DNA from: Pseudodesulfovibrio profundus | GTDB taxonomy: Bacteria; Desulfobacterota; Desulfovibrionia; Desulfovibrionales; Desulfovibrionaceae | Direction: 5' to 3' | DNA: 64,000 nucleotides | Assembly: GCF_900217235.1 (NCBI RefSeq) | Contig: NZ_LT907975.1 | Span: 372,001 to 436,000 of the forward strand | In this document: positions 18,738-27,364 of the stretch, one piece after another | How positions within the stretch are numbered: position 1 is the first letter of the stretch | Layout of the letters: each line of letters starts with the position of its first letter | Program-made: the position numbers and the translations under genes | Notes under the pieces: generated by a model | Databases searched by the model: none | The model's input: the letters and a program-made list of their open reading frames with translations, nothing else | Told to the model about the DNA's origin: nothing

Positions 18738-19196
18738 TTACAATTTCCCGGTTGACCCAAACCCGCCGACACCTCTGTCAGTTGATCCCAATTCTTCTAC
18801 AGGATTGATGATGCCTTGGAATATCGGCATAAAGACTAACTGAGCAATCCGCTGACCGCGTTGAATCTTTCGAACTTCATTTGATGTGTTCAGTAATGAA
18901 ACCTTGATTTCACCACGGTAATCAGGGTCGATGACGCCAACCCCCTGGCTGACGGTCAATCCTTCCTTTGTACCCAAGCCGCTTCGAGAAAAAATATAAC
19001 CCGCCATGCTAGGGTCACAGACTTCAATGGCAATACCTGCAGGAATGGTTGCACGTTCACCTGGGGAAATCTCCAGATCTTCTTCATCAATGCAAGCTCT
19101 CAAGTCGAGTCCGGCTGAATGAGGAGTCGCATATTCAAGAGTGTTTTCTTTCCAAACTTCATGAAGAAATTTAACATTTACATCAATTTTTCTCAT
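18738..19196 (-). CDS. dut: dUTP diphosphatase
   Basis: 152 residues, with the five trimeric dUTPase motifs in order: 'HSAGLDLRAC' (motif 1), 'SRSGLGTKEGL' (2), 'GVIDPDYRGEIKV' (3, catalytic Asp), 'RGQRIAQLVFMP' (4) and the C-terminal 'STDRGVGGFGSTG' (5). It hydrolyses dUTP to dUMP and PPi, keeping uracil out of DNA. It is first in an operon with the aminotransferase gene, whose start is at or within 12 bp of the dut stop. Confidence 0.96.
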   Translation of the reverse strand: MRKIDVNVKFLHEVWKENTLEYATPHSAGLDLRACIDEEDLEISPGERATIPAGIAIEVCDPSMAGYIFSRSGLGTKEGLTVSQGVGVIDPDYRGEIKVSLLNTSNEVRKIQRGQRIAQLVFMPIFQGIINPVEELGSTDRGVGGFGSTGKL

Positions 19197-19276
19197 TATC
19201 TTGATCCAATCCTTTTCGTTTGAGTTGAATTGTTATTGTCCTTCCAACCCCTAGCTGTCAAACACGGAATACAAAA

Positions 19277-19305
19277 GAACGCCGAATCTGAGTGATCCGG
19301 CGTTC
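19277..19305 (-). terminator. Intrinsic terminator after the symporter gene
   Basis: GAACGCCG and CGGCGTTC arms around a 13-base loop. On the minus strand a T-rich tail follows. It ends the symporter transcript before dut. Confidence 0.75.
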
Positions 19306-19331
19306 AAATTATTACGTTGCTTGAAGTGATA

Positions 19332-20936
19332 CTAGAAACCGGCCCAACAGGCTTTCAAGTGACTCTGCTTCAATCGTCGGGTCGCGAGACTGACTCCAAT
19401 GGCCAGGCACAGTGAGAAGGGAAGGGCAACAACATTGGGATCAACCCACTGAAGCAACCACATCCAAGACATTGGTGTGGCATCGGCGACGAGAGTCACC
19501 TTACCGGTCAAGGCTTCACAGAGACCGATGGGCTTGGCTTCCTTGAGGTGGATGAAAAGGAGCCAGAACATGGAAATAGCAAAGCCGCCGACCATGGAAA
19601 CCTTGGCTCCGGTTTTTGTCATTCCTTTCCAGTAAAGTCCCAAGACATAAATGGGGAGGAATGAAGCTGCGCACAAACCGAAGAAGAATGCAGTTGCACG
19701 AGCTATGACTCCGCCAGGAAGAAGCCATGCCCAAACCAGTGTCGCTACAACAGTGATAGTGACTCCCAGTCGGTTCAGCTTCATTGCAGAACCACTATTT
19801 CCAATCTTCACATGCTGCTCCAGGAAGTCGCGAGACAGTGATGTCCCACCAACGTGATATTGGGAACTCATGGTTGACATCGCGGCGGCAAACATGGCGA
19901 CGAGGAACAAACCAGAGAACCATCCGGGCATTATTTTGTCGATGTAGATTGGAATGATTTTATCAAAATTGCCTTCAGCTATTGCGATGGAGATCTTTCC
20001 GAACTCCTTGTAGAAGATGACGTTGGAAAGTGCACCAGTTACAAACGCAACTCCTGTGAGCAAAAGAATGAAGATGCCGCCAATTGCAACAGCTCGGTTC
20101 AGTTCACGATCAGAAGGTACGGTCATATAGCGAATGGCCAGTTGTGGCTGAGCAAGCACACCGATTCCAACACCATAAATAATCGTCGTATAAATTGTAA
20201 GGCCAATCGGGGATTTGACAGCAGGTCCTTCTGTCCACCCGGTAAGTCCGCCTTTAATCAGTTTCTCCGGGATAAGGTTGACCATATCCGTAAGAGCCTG
20301 ATGTGCTTCTGTGACACCTCCGAGCATTGAGTATGTTGTCACGACAAGGATTACCATCATGACAGCCATGATGCTGCCCTGAAAGGCATCAGTGTACATG
20401 ACTGCTTTCAATCCGCCTGTGATGACATACATGGCAACAAGGGCCGTAACGATAACCAGCCATGCTCCGTAGCTCACAGCCGGGAAAGCGACTTCAAGCA
20501 TACGGCAAATACCGATTAACACTGCAGCAGCATAGACGGGAATGAAGATGAAGATTATGCCGCCTGTGAACTGTTGGATGAACTTGGAATTGTATCGACG
20601 TCCGAGGAATTCGGGAAAAGTATGAGAATCCAGAGCCAGCCCCATTCGCCGGGTTCTTTTTCCGAAAAAGACCATGGCAATGAAGATGCCCACAAAAATT
20701 GTAAGAAAGGTCAACCAAAGCAGGGACATTCCAAACATGCCGGAAACCCCGCCAAAACCAACGATCGCTGAAGTGGAAACAAATGTCGCGCCATAGGACA
20801 TGGCTAATATGAATGGATTCATTTGTCGGCCTGCCAGCATGTAGTCTGTGGAGACTTTTGTTCGTTGCCATGCTTTGAGGCCAAGATAGAAAATAACGAT
20901 GAGATATAAAGCGATTCCAAGTAATTTGCCTTCCAT
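19332..20936 (-). CDS. Sodium/solute symporter (SSS family)
   Basis: 534 residues with about 13 membrane helices. The family features are clear: an unwound first helix region 'DYMLAGRQMNPFILAMSYGATFVS' (in part), 'PEFLGRRYNS', 'VITGGLKAVMYTDAFQG' and 'AAMSTMSSQYHVGGTSLSRD' near the sodium site. Substrate specificity cannot be read from the sequence; relatives take up proline, pantothenate or organic acids. The ATG follows immediately after the stop of the 44-residue gene upstream. The pair lies behind a probable RNA attenuator. Confidence 0.9.
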   Translation of the reverse strand: MEGKLLGIALYLIVIFYLGLKAWQRTKVSTDYMLAGRQMNPFILAMSYGATFVSTSAIVGFGGVSGMFGMSLLWLTFLTIFVGIFIAMVFFGKRTRRMGLALDSHTFPEFLGRRYNSKFIQQFTGGIIFIFIPVYAAAVLIGICRMLEVAFPAVSYGAWLVIVTALVAMYVITGGLKAVMYTDAFQGSIMAVMMVILVVTTYSMLGGVTEAHQALTDMVNLIPEKLIKGGLTGWTEGPAVKSPIGLTIYTTIIYGVGIGVLAQPQLAIRYMTVPSDRELNRAVAIGGIFILLLTGVAFVTGALSNVIFYKEFGKISIAIAEGNFDKIIPIYIDKIMPGWFSGLFLVAMFAAAMSTMSSQYHVGGTSLSRDFLEQHVKIGNSGSAMKLNRLGVTITVVATLVWAWLLPGGVIARATAFFFGLCAASFLPIYVLGLYWKGMTKTGAKVSMVGGFAISMFWLLFIHLKEAKPIGLCEALTGKVTLVADATPMSWMWLLQWVDPNVVALPFSLCLAIGVSLATRRLKQSHLKACWAGF

Positions 20937-21071
20937 TTACACATCCTCCCCGGAATCGCTTTTGCCTGTATTGTTCCAGTTCACAATTCCGTAAACAACA
21001 CACAGCAGGGCGGATGCTATACTCAACCAAAACGCCAATGCTATTTCGACGCTACCTAAACCCAACATCAT
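20937..21071 (-). CDS. Small membrane protein, symporter accessory type (44 aa)
   Basis: The ATG at 21071 follows GAGAGG and AAGG; a longer frame to 21122 is unlikely. The protein is one membrane helix ('EIALAFWLSIASALLCVVYG') with a short polar tail ('NWNNTGKSDSGEDV'). Its stop is directly next to the symporter ATG (TAA-ATG), so the two are translationally coupled. Such tiny proteins are often found directly before SSS-family genes and are thought to be transporter subunits, although their function is unproven. Confidence 0.75.
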   Translation of the reverse strand: MMLGLGSVEIALAFWLSIASALLCVVYGIVNWNNTGKSDSGEDV

Positions 21072-21101
21072 AATCCTTACCTCTCTCTTTGTGGGGCGAG
21101 T

Positions 21102-21258
21102 CGTCAAGCCGGCGTAGGGCAAAGAAAAAGGGTCGCCGGCTTAACGCCTGCGACCCTTGTTGATTATGTACTTTAATTATTGATTATGCACACACACCAA
21201 GACCGCAGGCGCTTCTAAAAAAGCGAAAGCTAAAAAAGGAAAAGAAGCTAAAGCGGTC
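21102..21258 (-). promoter_or_regulatory. Candidate RNA attenuator in the symporter operon leader
   Basis: On the minus strand three structures compete. First is a 58-base hairpin closed by GACCGC/GCGGTC (21201-21258) with an inner GCTTCT/AGAAGC helix. Second is a strong terminator, AAGGGTCGC/GCGACCCTT plus T-tract (21121-21158), ending about 50 bp before the 44-aa gene. Third are alternative pairings. The 3' side of the first hairpin (CGCCTGCG, 21204-21211) pairs perfectly with CGCAGGCG in the terminator 5' half (21145-21152). Downstream, 21102-21114 pairs 13 of 13 (one G-U) with 21134-21146. This layout is typical of transcription attenuation. No known riboswitch class was recognised. Confidence 0.55.
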
Positions 21259-21686
21259 AAAATTGTTATGCATGTGTTGTTACTTATTGATAGAACCCCA
21301 AAGAGTCAAGCACAAATACTCAGGCACGCAATGCTCTTTCATTATCATTAATAAGAGACTTCCCATAAAAAACATTTTAGTCAGTGAGCAAGATACATAA
21401 ATGTAGGCTGAAATAGCGATGCGATCGAGTGTGAATTGTAGAGTTGTAGCTGTAATGTTCGCTGTATGACTTGATATAGACCTGTTTTCCTCTTTTGACA
21501 AATGTGATTATGTCATTGTTTGCAGTGGTTTAACATGGCTCTTGACATAAACTGGATAGATGTGGTTTGTTGTTAATCCGTCAAGGGTGGGTATTTTTAC
21601 TCTAAATGTGAAAAACACCAAAAGCCGTCAGAGGTCTTAGTTGCTAAGATTACTTTTTTGGCAAAACGCAAAGAAGGAAACCCGTC
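21259..21686. other. Non-coding region between divergent symporter and glutamate synthase operons
   Basis: AT-rich DNA without a credible gene. It must hold the promoters of both operons. TTGACT on the minus strand near 21307-21312 and TTGACA on the plus strand at 21495-21500 and 21542-21547 are -35-like, but each lacks a good -10 at the right distance, so no promoter is called. Confidence 0.6.
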
Positions 21687-23213
21687 TTGTTGTTTCAATC
21701 CATCAATAAAAACTACCATGAGTTTTGCATTGACCGAGACGAGAAGCTCTGCATCAACTGCAAGGTTTGTGTCCGACAATGTTCGTATGATGCCCACTAT
21801 TGGGATGAGGCCCGCGAAAAAGTAGAGCATGACAATACAAAATGTATTGGCTGCCATCGCTGTGAAGCTCTTTGTCCCACTGCAGCATTGAATATCCGAA
21901 ATAAACCCTCGGATTTCAGAACTAACAATCTGTGGCGCCCTGTATTTCTCCAGAATATTTACAAACAGGCAGACACTGGTGGTGTCCTGCTTGCTGGCAT
22001 GGGATCCCCCGTTGATATTCCTGTATACTGGGATCGCATTCTGTTGGATGCAAGCCAGGTGACAAATCCATCAATTGACCCTCTTCGTGAGCCAATGGAG
22101 TTGAAGACATTCTTGGGAGCAAAGCCCAAAAAGGTCAACATCACCACTGGTGCCAATGGAAAGCCTGAGCTTAAGACAAAGTTGACCCCGCAGATCGAAC
22201 TTGATGTTCCCATCATGTTTGCTGCTATGAGTTTTGGTGCGATCAACTTCAACCTTCATCGGGCTATGGCCAGGGCCGCAACTGCAACGGGAACGGCCTA
22301 CAACACTGGTGAAGGTGGTCTGCATAAGTCTCTTTACAAATATGGAAAGAACACCATCGTTCAGGTCGCTTCAGGGCGTTTCGGCGTGCACAGAGACTAC
22401 CTCAAAGCAGGAGTCGGAATTGAGATTAAAGTAGGGCAGGGAGCAAAGCCAGGTATTGGCGGACACTTGCCTGGTGAGAAAATCAACGACAAGGTTTCTG
22501 AAACCAGAATGGTGCCTATCGGGTCCGATGCTATTTCGCCTGCTCCGCATCACGATATCTACTCGATCGAAGACCTGTTGCAGCTCATTTATGCTCTGAA
22601 AGAAGCTTCCGAGTACAAAGCTCCGGTCTCCGTTAAGATCGCTGCCGTACACAATGTCGCAGCCATTGCTTCAGGTATAGCTCGAGCCGGTGCGGACATC
22701 ATCACAGTTGATGGTATGCGCGGCGGTACAGGCGCAGCACCGGCCATGATTCGTGACAACGTGGGTATCCCGCTTGAGTTGGCATTGGCACAGGTTGACC
22801 AGCGCCTCCGTGACGAAGGGATCAGAAACAACGTTTCGATCGTCGCAGCAGGCGGTATTCGTTGTTCTGGTGATGTCATCAAGGCGATCGCTCTGGGAGC
22901 TGACGCTGTTTACATTGGAACCGCGACGCTTATCGCTGTCGGATGTACAATTTGTGGACGCTGTTACACTGGTAAGTGTCCATGGGGCATCGCTACAAAT
23001 GATCCCAAGCTTTCCAAGCGTCAGAACCCTGATATCGCAGCGAAGAAGCTGACCAACCTCATCAATGCGTGGGGACATGAAATCGAAGAGATGTTGGGCG
23101 GAATGGGGCTGAACTCCATTGAGTCCCTGAGAGGCAATCGCGACAAACTGCGCGGTGTCGGTTTGTCTGATACTGAACTTGATATTCTCGGCATCAAGCA
23201 CGCCGGGCGTTAA
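21687..23213 (+). CDS. Glutamate synthase FMN domain protein with N-terminal ferredoxin clusters
   Basis: 508 residues starting at TTG (GAAGG nine bases upstream; no ATG fits the conserved N-terminus). It has two [4Fe-4S] motifs at residues 22-32 and 53-63, then the FMN-binding synthase barrel with 'MSFGAINFNLHRAMARAA', 'ITVDGMRGGTGAAP' and 'SIVAAGGIRCSGDVIKAI'. The 'CTICGRCYTGKCPWGIA' region provides Cys ligands for the cluster beside FMN. It makes glutamate from 2-oxoglutarate and ammonia delivered by the glutaminase subunit. It is the first gene of a five-gene operon holding all parts of glutamate synthase as separate proteins. Confidence 0.92.
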   Translation: MLFQSINKNYHEFCIDRDEKLCINCKVCVRQCSYDAHYWDEAREKVEHDNTKCIGCHRCEALCPTAALNIRNKPSDFRTNNLWRPVFLQNIYKQADTGGVLLAGMGSPVDIPVYWDRILLDASQVTNPSIDPLREPMELKTFLGAKPKKVNITTGANGKPELKTKLTPQIELDVPIMFAAMSFGAINFNLHRAMARAATATGTAYNTGEGGLHKSLYKYGKNTIVQVASGRFGVHRDYLKAGVGIEIKVGQGAKPGIGGHLPGEKINDKVSETRMVPIGSDAISPAPHHDIYSIEDLLQLIYALKEASEYKAPVSVKIAAVHNVAAIASGIARAGADIITVDGMRGGTGAAPAMIRDNVGIPLELALAQVDQRLRDEGIRNNVSIVAAGGIRCSGDVIKAIALGADAVYIGTATLIAVGCTICGRCYTGKCPWGIATNDPKLSKRQNPDIAAKKLTNLINAWGHEIEEMLGGMGLNSIESLRGNRDKLRGVGLSDTELDILGIKHAGR

Positions 23214-23225
23214 GCGGAGGACCAC

Positions 23226-23675
23226 ATGAAACGAGTCTATCCGGACAAAGAATATTGCATTGGTTGCCATCTCTGCGAGTTGGCCTGCATCACAGCTCAC
23301 TCAAAATCAAAAGATTTGATCATAGCTTACCGTGAAGAACGTGGAAAAGACGGACTGTCTGCATGCAAACGTGTCTTTGAAAAAGGCGATACGTGTGTAG
23401 CGATCAGTTGTCGGCACTGCGACGAACCCTCCTGTGTGGCAGCCTGCATTTCTGGCGGACTGCATAAAGACCCTGAAACAGGTCGCACGGTCTATGACAG
23501 GGAAAAGTGTGTTGGGTGCTGGTCGTGCCTTATGGCATGTCCCTACGGAGCCATCAGAAGACACCCAACAGAAGGCAAAATTGTCAAATGTGATCTGTGC
23601 GAAGGGAGAGAGGAAGGTCCTGCCTGTGTTTCGGCCTGTCCCAACGCTGCTTTGAAATACGAAGAGAGAGATTAG
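23226..23675 (+). CDS. 4Fe-4S ferredoxin-type electron transfer subunit
   Basis: 149 residues with four cysteine groups: 'CIGCHLCELAC', 'CRHCDEPSCVAAC', 'CVGCWSCLMACPYG' and 'CDLCEGREEGPACVSACP'. This is the four-cluster pattern of HycB/DmsB-type subunits. It probably carries electrons between the FAD protein encoded next and the FMN/Fe-S synthase subunit. It is 12 bp after the synthase gene. Confidence 0.9.
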   Translation: MKRVYPDKEYCIGCHLCELACITAHSKSKDLIIAYREERGKDGLSACKRVFEKGDTCVAISCRHCDEPSCVAACISGGLHKDPETGRTVYDREKCVGCWSCLMACPYGAIRRHPTEGKIVKCDLCEGREEGPACVSACPNAALKYEERD

Positions 23676-23683
23676 GATTTGCC

Positions 23684-24970
23684 ATGAAATATGTAATTAT
23701 CGGCAACGGTATCGCCTCTATCGGCGCCATTGAAGGCTTCCGCAAAGTCGACACCGAAAACGAAATACTGGTTATCGGTTCTGAAGATTCTCCTGCATAC
23801 GGACGCCCACTGATTTCCTACCTGTTGGCAGGCAAGATTGGGCCAGAACGTTTGTCTCTTCGTCCCAAGGAGTTTTACGAAAAATCTAATGTGACGCTTA
23901 AGCTTGGCACGACAGTGACCGGGATCGATACGAGCGCCAAGACTGTCTCGACTGATAAAGGTGAATCCATTGGCTTCGATAACCTGCTCATAGCAACAGG
24001 TGGCATCCCTTTCACACCGCCGATTCCTGGCTCGGATGGCGTTGATGTGTATAACTTCACTAACCTTGATCACGCTCAGCAGCTTATATCTAAAGCGAAG
24101 GACATAAAAAGGGCAGTGGTCATCGGTGGTGGACTCATCGGCCTGAAAGCTGGCGAATCCCTTTTCGACAGGGGAGTGGACGTGACCATTCTTGAGCTAT
24201 CTCCTCGAATCCTGAGTCTGGCATTCGATGAAAATGCAGCTTCTCTCGCTGGAGCACGCCTCGAAGAAGTTGGACTCAATGTTCGATGTGGAGTGAGCGC
24301 CAAGGAGATTCAACGCGATTCTGATGGCAACCTTAAAGGTGTTCACCTGACTGACGGAGATTTTCTCCAGGCAGATGCGGTTGTTATCGCGATCGGTGTC
24401 GTTCCCAACTACAATTTGGCCAAAGACTCCGGCATTGAAGTGGACCGAGGTATCAAAGTCGACGACAACATGTGCACCAGCGCTGAAGGCGTTTTTGCCG
24501 CAGGCGACGTTGCACAAGCCAAGGACCTGCTGTTCGGCGATGATCGAGTAATTCCCATCTGGACTAATGCGTATAATCAAGGATTCTGCGCAGGTAAAAA
24601 CATGGCAGGCTCCTGTATTGAATTTACTGGCTCCCTCGCCATGAATTCTATTTCATTTTACGGCTTGCCAACAATTTCCGTCGGTACCGTTAACCCTCCC
24701 GAAAATGATGCCTCATACGAAGTGGCTACTTCTTTGGATCAAAAGAAAAAAAGCTACCGCAAATTGGTTTTCAAAAATGATCGGATGGTTGGATATGTGC
24801 TGGTTGGGGATATTGACATGGCTGGAATGTACACAGCGTTCGTCAAGTTCCAGATGGCTGTTCCAGAAGATGCCAAGAAACAGATTCTGGCCGGTGAACC
24901 GGATGTTCTTATGTGGCCCGATGATTTCTTCAAGGAAACCTGGAATCCGGGTTGGGAAGAGCAGGACTAG
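23684..24970 (+). CDS. FAD-dependent pyridine nucleotide-disulfide-type oxidoreductase
   Basis: 428 residues from the ATG at 23684 (AGGA seven bases upstream). FAD-binding 'YVIIGNGIASIGAIEGF' is at the N-terminus, the NAD(P)H-binding 'AVVIGGGLIGLKAGESL' in the middle, and the second FAD contact 'GVFAAGDVAQAKDL' towards the C-terminus. It resembles NADH:rubredoxin or ferredoxin reductases. In this operon it probably feeds NAD(P)H electrons through the ferredoxin subunit to glutamate synthase, replacing the GltD subunit of the bacterial enzyme. Confidence 0.88.
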   Translation: MKYVIIGNGIASIGAIEGFRKVDTENEILVIGSEDSPAYGRPLISYLLAGKIGPERLSLRPKEFYEKSNVTLKLGTTVTGIDTSAKTVSTDKGESIGFDNLLIATGGIPFTPPIPGSDGVDVYNFTNLDHAQQLISKAKDIKRAVVIGGGLIGLKAGESLFDRGVDVTILELSPRILSLAFDENAASLAGARLEEVGLNVRCGVSAKEIQRDSDGNLKGVHLTDGDFLQADAVVIAIGVVPNYNLAKDSGIEVDRGIKVDDNMCTSAEGVFAAGDVAQAKDLLFGDDRVIPIWTNAYNQGFCAGKNMAGSCIEFTGSLAMNSISFYGLPTISVGTVNPPENDASYEVATSLDQKKKSYRKLVFKNDRMVGYVLVGDIDMAGMYTAFVKFQMAVPEDAKKQILAGEPDVLMWPDDFFKETWNPGWEEQD

Positions 24971-24982
24971 AGAGAGGAATAC

Positions 24983-26080
24983 ATGAAAGCGCCTGATAGA
25001 TATTACGACTTTGAAAAAGACATTTCCGGATGTGGCATATTCGGAGTGATTAATAAAAAGCGAGGCTTGATTCCCGGCGACATGCCGATTCAAGCCATGA
25101 CGTGCATGCACGATAGAGGTAACGGCCTTGGTGGCGGATTTGCTGCTTATGGAATCTATCCAGATCACGCGGATCACTACTGTTTCCACATGATGTATGA
25201 CAATAGTTCGGCAATTCCGGCTTCCGAAGAGTTGCTGCGAAAGTACTTTGACATGCATCATTACGAGCCGATTCCTACACGCAAGACACTGGCAATCCCA
25301 AATCCTCCCGAGTTCAATAGGTATTTCGTCACTGTCCCCGAAAGGCCGGATAACGAATTCGCTGAATTGGGTGAGGAAGACTATGTTGTTGCTGTTGTCA
25401 TGAAAATCAACACATCCATTCCCGGAGCATTTGTTGTATCGAGCGGCAAAAATATGGGAGCATTCAAGGGTGTTGGCTTTCCTGAAGAGATAGCCGAACT
25501 TTTTCGACTTGAAGAGTACAAGGCGTACATCTGGACTGGTCATAACCGCTTTCCGACGAACACCCCCGGTTGGTGGGGTGGAGCGCATCCGTTCACCATT
25601 CTTAACTGGTCAATCGTGCATAATGGTGAGATCTCATCCTACGGTATCAACAGACGTTACCTTTGCGAGCATGACTATCTCTGCACCATGATGACGGATA
25701 CCGAAGTTGTTGCCTATGAGCTTGACTTGCTTATTCGTAAACATGGTCTGTCGTGGGAGCTGGCAGCCAAGTGTTTTGCTCCTCCGTTCTGGGATGAAAT
25801 TGAGAAGATGGATGATCAGGACAAGGAATTGTACACAACTCTCAGAGCCACCTATGGCCCGGGGATGCTGAATGGTCCCTTTGCTATTCTGGTTGCAGAC
25901 AACAATCGTCTGATGGGGCTAAACGATCGCATTAAGCTGCGCCCGCTTCTGGTTGCAGAAAAAGATGACATGATTTTCATGTCCAGTGAAGAGTCTGCAG
26001 TCAGAGATGTATGTCCAGAACTTGACAGGGTGTGGATGCCCAAGGCCGGTGAACCAGTCATCGTGGATATGGAGGATTAG
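24983..26080 (+). CDS. Glutamine amidotransferase (class II) subunit of glutamate synthase
   Basis: 365 residues. Class II amidotransferases use an N-terminal Cys exposed by cleavage of the leader. Here Cys17 in 'DISGCGIFGVINKK' fits, implying removal of a 16-residue propeptide. Further hallmarks are 'WTGHNRFPTNTPGWWGGAHPF', 'WSIVHNGEISSYG' and 'TDTEVVAYELDLL'. It hydrolyses glutamine and passes ammonia to the synthase domain. RBS GAGAGG is upstream. Its stop abuts the next start codon (TAG-ATG). Confidence 0.92.
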   Translation: MKAPDRYYDFEKDISGCGIFGVINKKRGLIPGDMPIQAMTCMHDRGNGLGGGFAAYGIYPDHADHYCFHMMYDNSSAIPASEELLRKYFDMHHYEPIPTRKTLAIPNPPEFNRYFVTVPERPDNEFAELGEEDYVVAVVMKINTSIPGAFVVSSGKNMGAFKGVGFPEEIAELFRLEEYKAYIWTGHNRFPTNTPGWWGGAHPFTILNWSIVHNGEISSYGINRRYLCEHDYLCTMMTDTEVVAYELDLLIRKHGLSWELAAKCFAPPFWDEIEKMDDQDKELYTTLRATYGPGMLNGPFAILVADNNRLMGLNDRIKLRPLLVAEKDDMIFMSSEESAVRDVCPELDRVWMPKAGEPVIVDMED

Positions 26081-26842
26081 ATGGTCACCAAAAGAAAACA
26101 GAAAACCCTGACCGCAGGGCGTACATATTATAAGCAGTTCAATGAAGAAATCCGAGCCTGCATCGAAGATGGTGTGAACCACTTCATCCTTAAGGATTGC
26201 AACGGTCAACGGTATATTGGGACTGCCCTTGAAGGTGATATAAAATTCGACATTTATGGTGTGCCAGGCCAGGATTTGGCAGCTTTTATGCGCGGTCCCT
26301 ATATCCGCATTCATAACAATGCGCAGGATGGGGTCGGAAACACCATGGACGGAGGTCGAATTGTCATCGAAGGACTTGCTGGCGATGTCATTGGTTACGC
26401 AATGCGCGGTGGTGATATTTTTATCCAGGGTGACGTAGGGTATAGGGTCGGAATACATATGAAAGCCTACCTTGATCATCAGCCTAAAATTGTCGTGGGC
26501 GGCAAGGCTGGCGACTTCCTCGGTGAATATATGGCTGGCGGAATTATTTTGCTCTTGGGTATGTTTTCTGATAAGCCTGATGCGCCTGTTGCGGGACGAA
26601 GTCTCGGAACAGGGATGCATGGCGGCGTAATTTATGTCCGCGGCGAGGTGCCTGAATATCAACTGGGGCCCGGTTTGCAAGCGCAGCCGGTTGACTCGGA
26701 TGATCTTGAAATAATTAAGGAACTTGTCGAAGACTACGCCAAAGAACTGAAGCTGGACAGTAAAGAAATTATGGATGAGAGCTTCGTAAAGATACGACCT
26801 TTCTCTCATCGTCCTTACGGCAACTTGTACGTTGCGTGTTAA
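26081..26842 (+). CDS. GXGXG-domain protein, C-terminal part of split glutamate synthase
   Basis: 253 residues forming a right-handed beta-helix with repeated Gly-x-x-Gly-x-x-Gly turns: 'EGLAGDVIGYAMRGGDIFIQ' and 'GGKAGDFLGEYMAGG' among them. In canonical GltB this domain is the C-terminus of the large chain; here it is separate. It probably has a structural role, holding the glutaminase and synthase parts together. Last gene of the five-gene operon. Confidence 0.9.
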   Translation: MVTKRKQKTLTAGRTYYKQFNEEIRACIEDGVNHFILKDCNGQRYIGTALEGDIKFDIYGVPGQDLAAFMRGPYIRIHNNAQDGVGNTMDGGRIVIEGLAGDVIGYAMRGGDIFIQGDVGYRVGIHMKAYLDHQPKIVVGGKAGDFLGEYMAGGIILLLGMFSDKPDAPVAGRSLGTGMHGGVIYVRGEVPEYQLGPGLQAQPVDSDDLEIIKELVEDYAKELKLDSKEIMDESFVKIRPFSHRPYGNLYVAC

Positions 26843-26885
26843 CAGCTTTAAGTTGATGAACTTTATTACCCTGTTTGGAGGAACT

Positions 26886-27242
26886 ATGTTCTTCGATTCC
26901 GTAGCCTACGCAATGGCTCCGCCTGCTGGTGGTGGAGGCGCGCCCGGTGGACTGGCTGGTATTCTTGGTGGTCCGCTGCCGATGCTGGTTTTGATGTTCG
27001 CTATCTTTTACTTCCTGCTCATCCGCCCGCAGCAAAAGAAGCAAAAACAGCACAAAGCCATGCTGGACGCCCTGAAGAAGGGTGACAAGGTCTGGACCAA
27101 TGGCGGCATCCTCGGCACTATTTCCGAAATTGACGGTGACAACCTCACTATCGAAATTGCCCAGGGAGTCAATGTTGTCATTAAGCGTGGTTTCGTCGCC
27201 GACAAAGACGGCAAGCCCGCTGCAGACGAAAAGAAGAAGTAG
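26886..27242 (+). CDS. yajC: Sec translocon accessory protein YajC
   Basis: 118 residues from the ATG at 26886 (GGAGG five bases upstream). A Gly/Pro-rich N-terminus precedes a single membrane helix ('PMLVLMFAIFYFLLIRPQQKKQKQ', in part) with the conserved 'LIRPQQKK' end, then the cytoplasmic 'LKKGDKVWTNGGILGTI' domain. It associates with SecDF-YidC. It precedes secD and secF, as in most bacteria. An upstream in-frame start at 26832 would overlap the previous gene and is not preferred. Confidence 0.95.
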   Translation: MFFDSVAYAMAPPAGGGGAPGGLAGILGGPLPMLVLMFAIFYFLLIRPQQKKQKQHKAMLDALKKGDKVWTNGGILGTISEIDGDNLTIEIAQGVNVVIKRGFVADKDGKPAADEKKK

Positions 27243-27269
27243 GCTTGACAACCGGAAATGGACTTCCGT

Positions 27270-27304
27270 GCGGACCGGACCACTGTAAAAGTGGCCTGGT
27301 CCGC
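27270..27304 (+). other. Hairpin without T-tract between yajC and secD
   Basis: GCGGACCGGACCAC and GTGGCCTGGTCCGC form a 14-bp stem with two mismatches and a 7-base loop. No T run follows, so it is not a normal terminator. It may stabilise or process the yajC-secDF mRNA. Confidence 0.5.
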
Positions 27305-27364
27305 GCTTATGTTTGATGAAGTTTAGAAATCCGGTTGTAACTTGTTCGTATTAAGGGAGAATTC

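Noticed and set aside
21199-21270. Lysine/alanine-rich plus-strand stretch resembling a histone H1-like tail
   Set aside because: No start codon follows the in-frame TGA at 21181; the same bases are better explained as the 58-base hairpin on the minus strand.
21280-21501. 73-codon minus-strand frame upstream of the symporter leader
   Set aside because: Needs a TTG start, has no convincing ribosome-binding site and no protein-like pattern; it ends just before the RNA hairpin region.
24713-26809. Minus-strand frames of 291 and 296 codons antisense to the glutaminase and GXGXG genes
   Set aside because: Both oppose well-conserved genes; the composition looks like reverse-strand shadow and no family features are seen.
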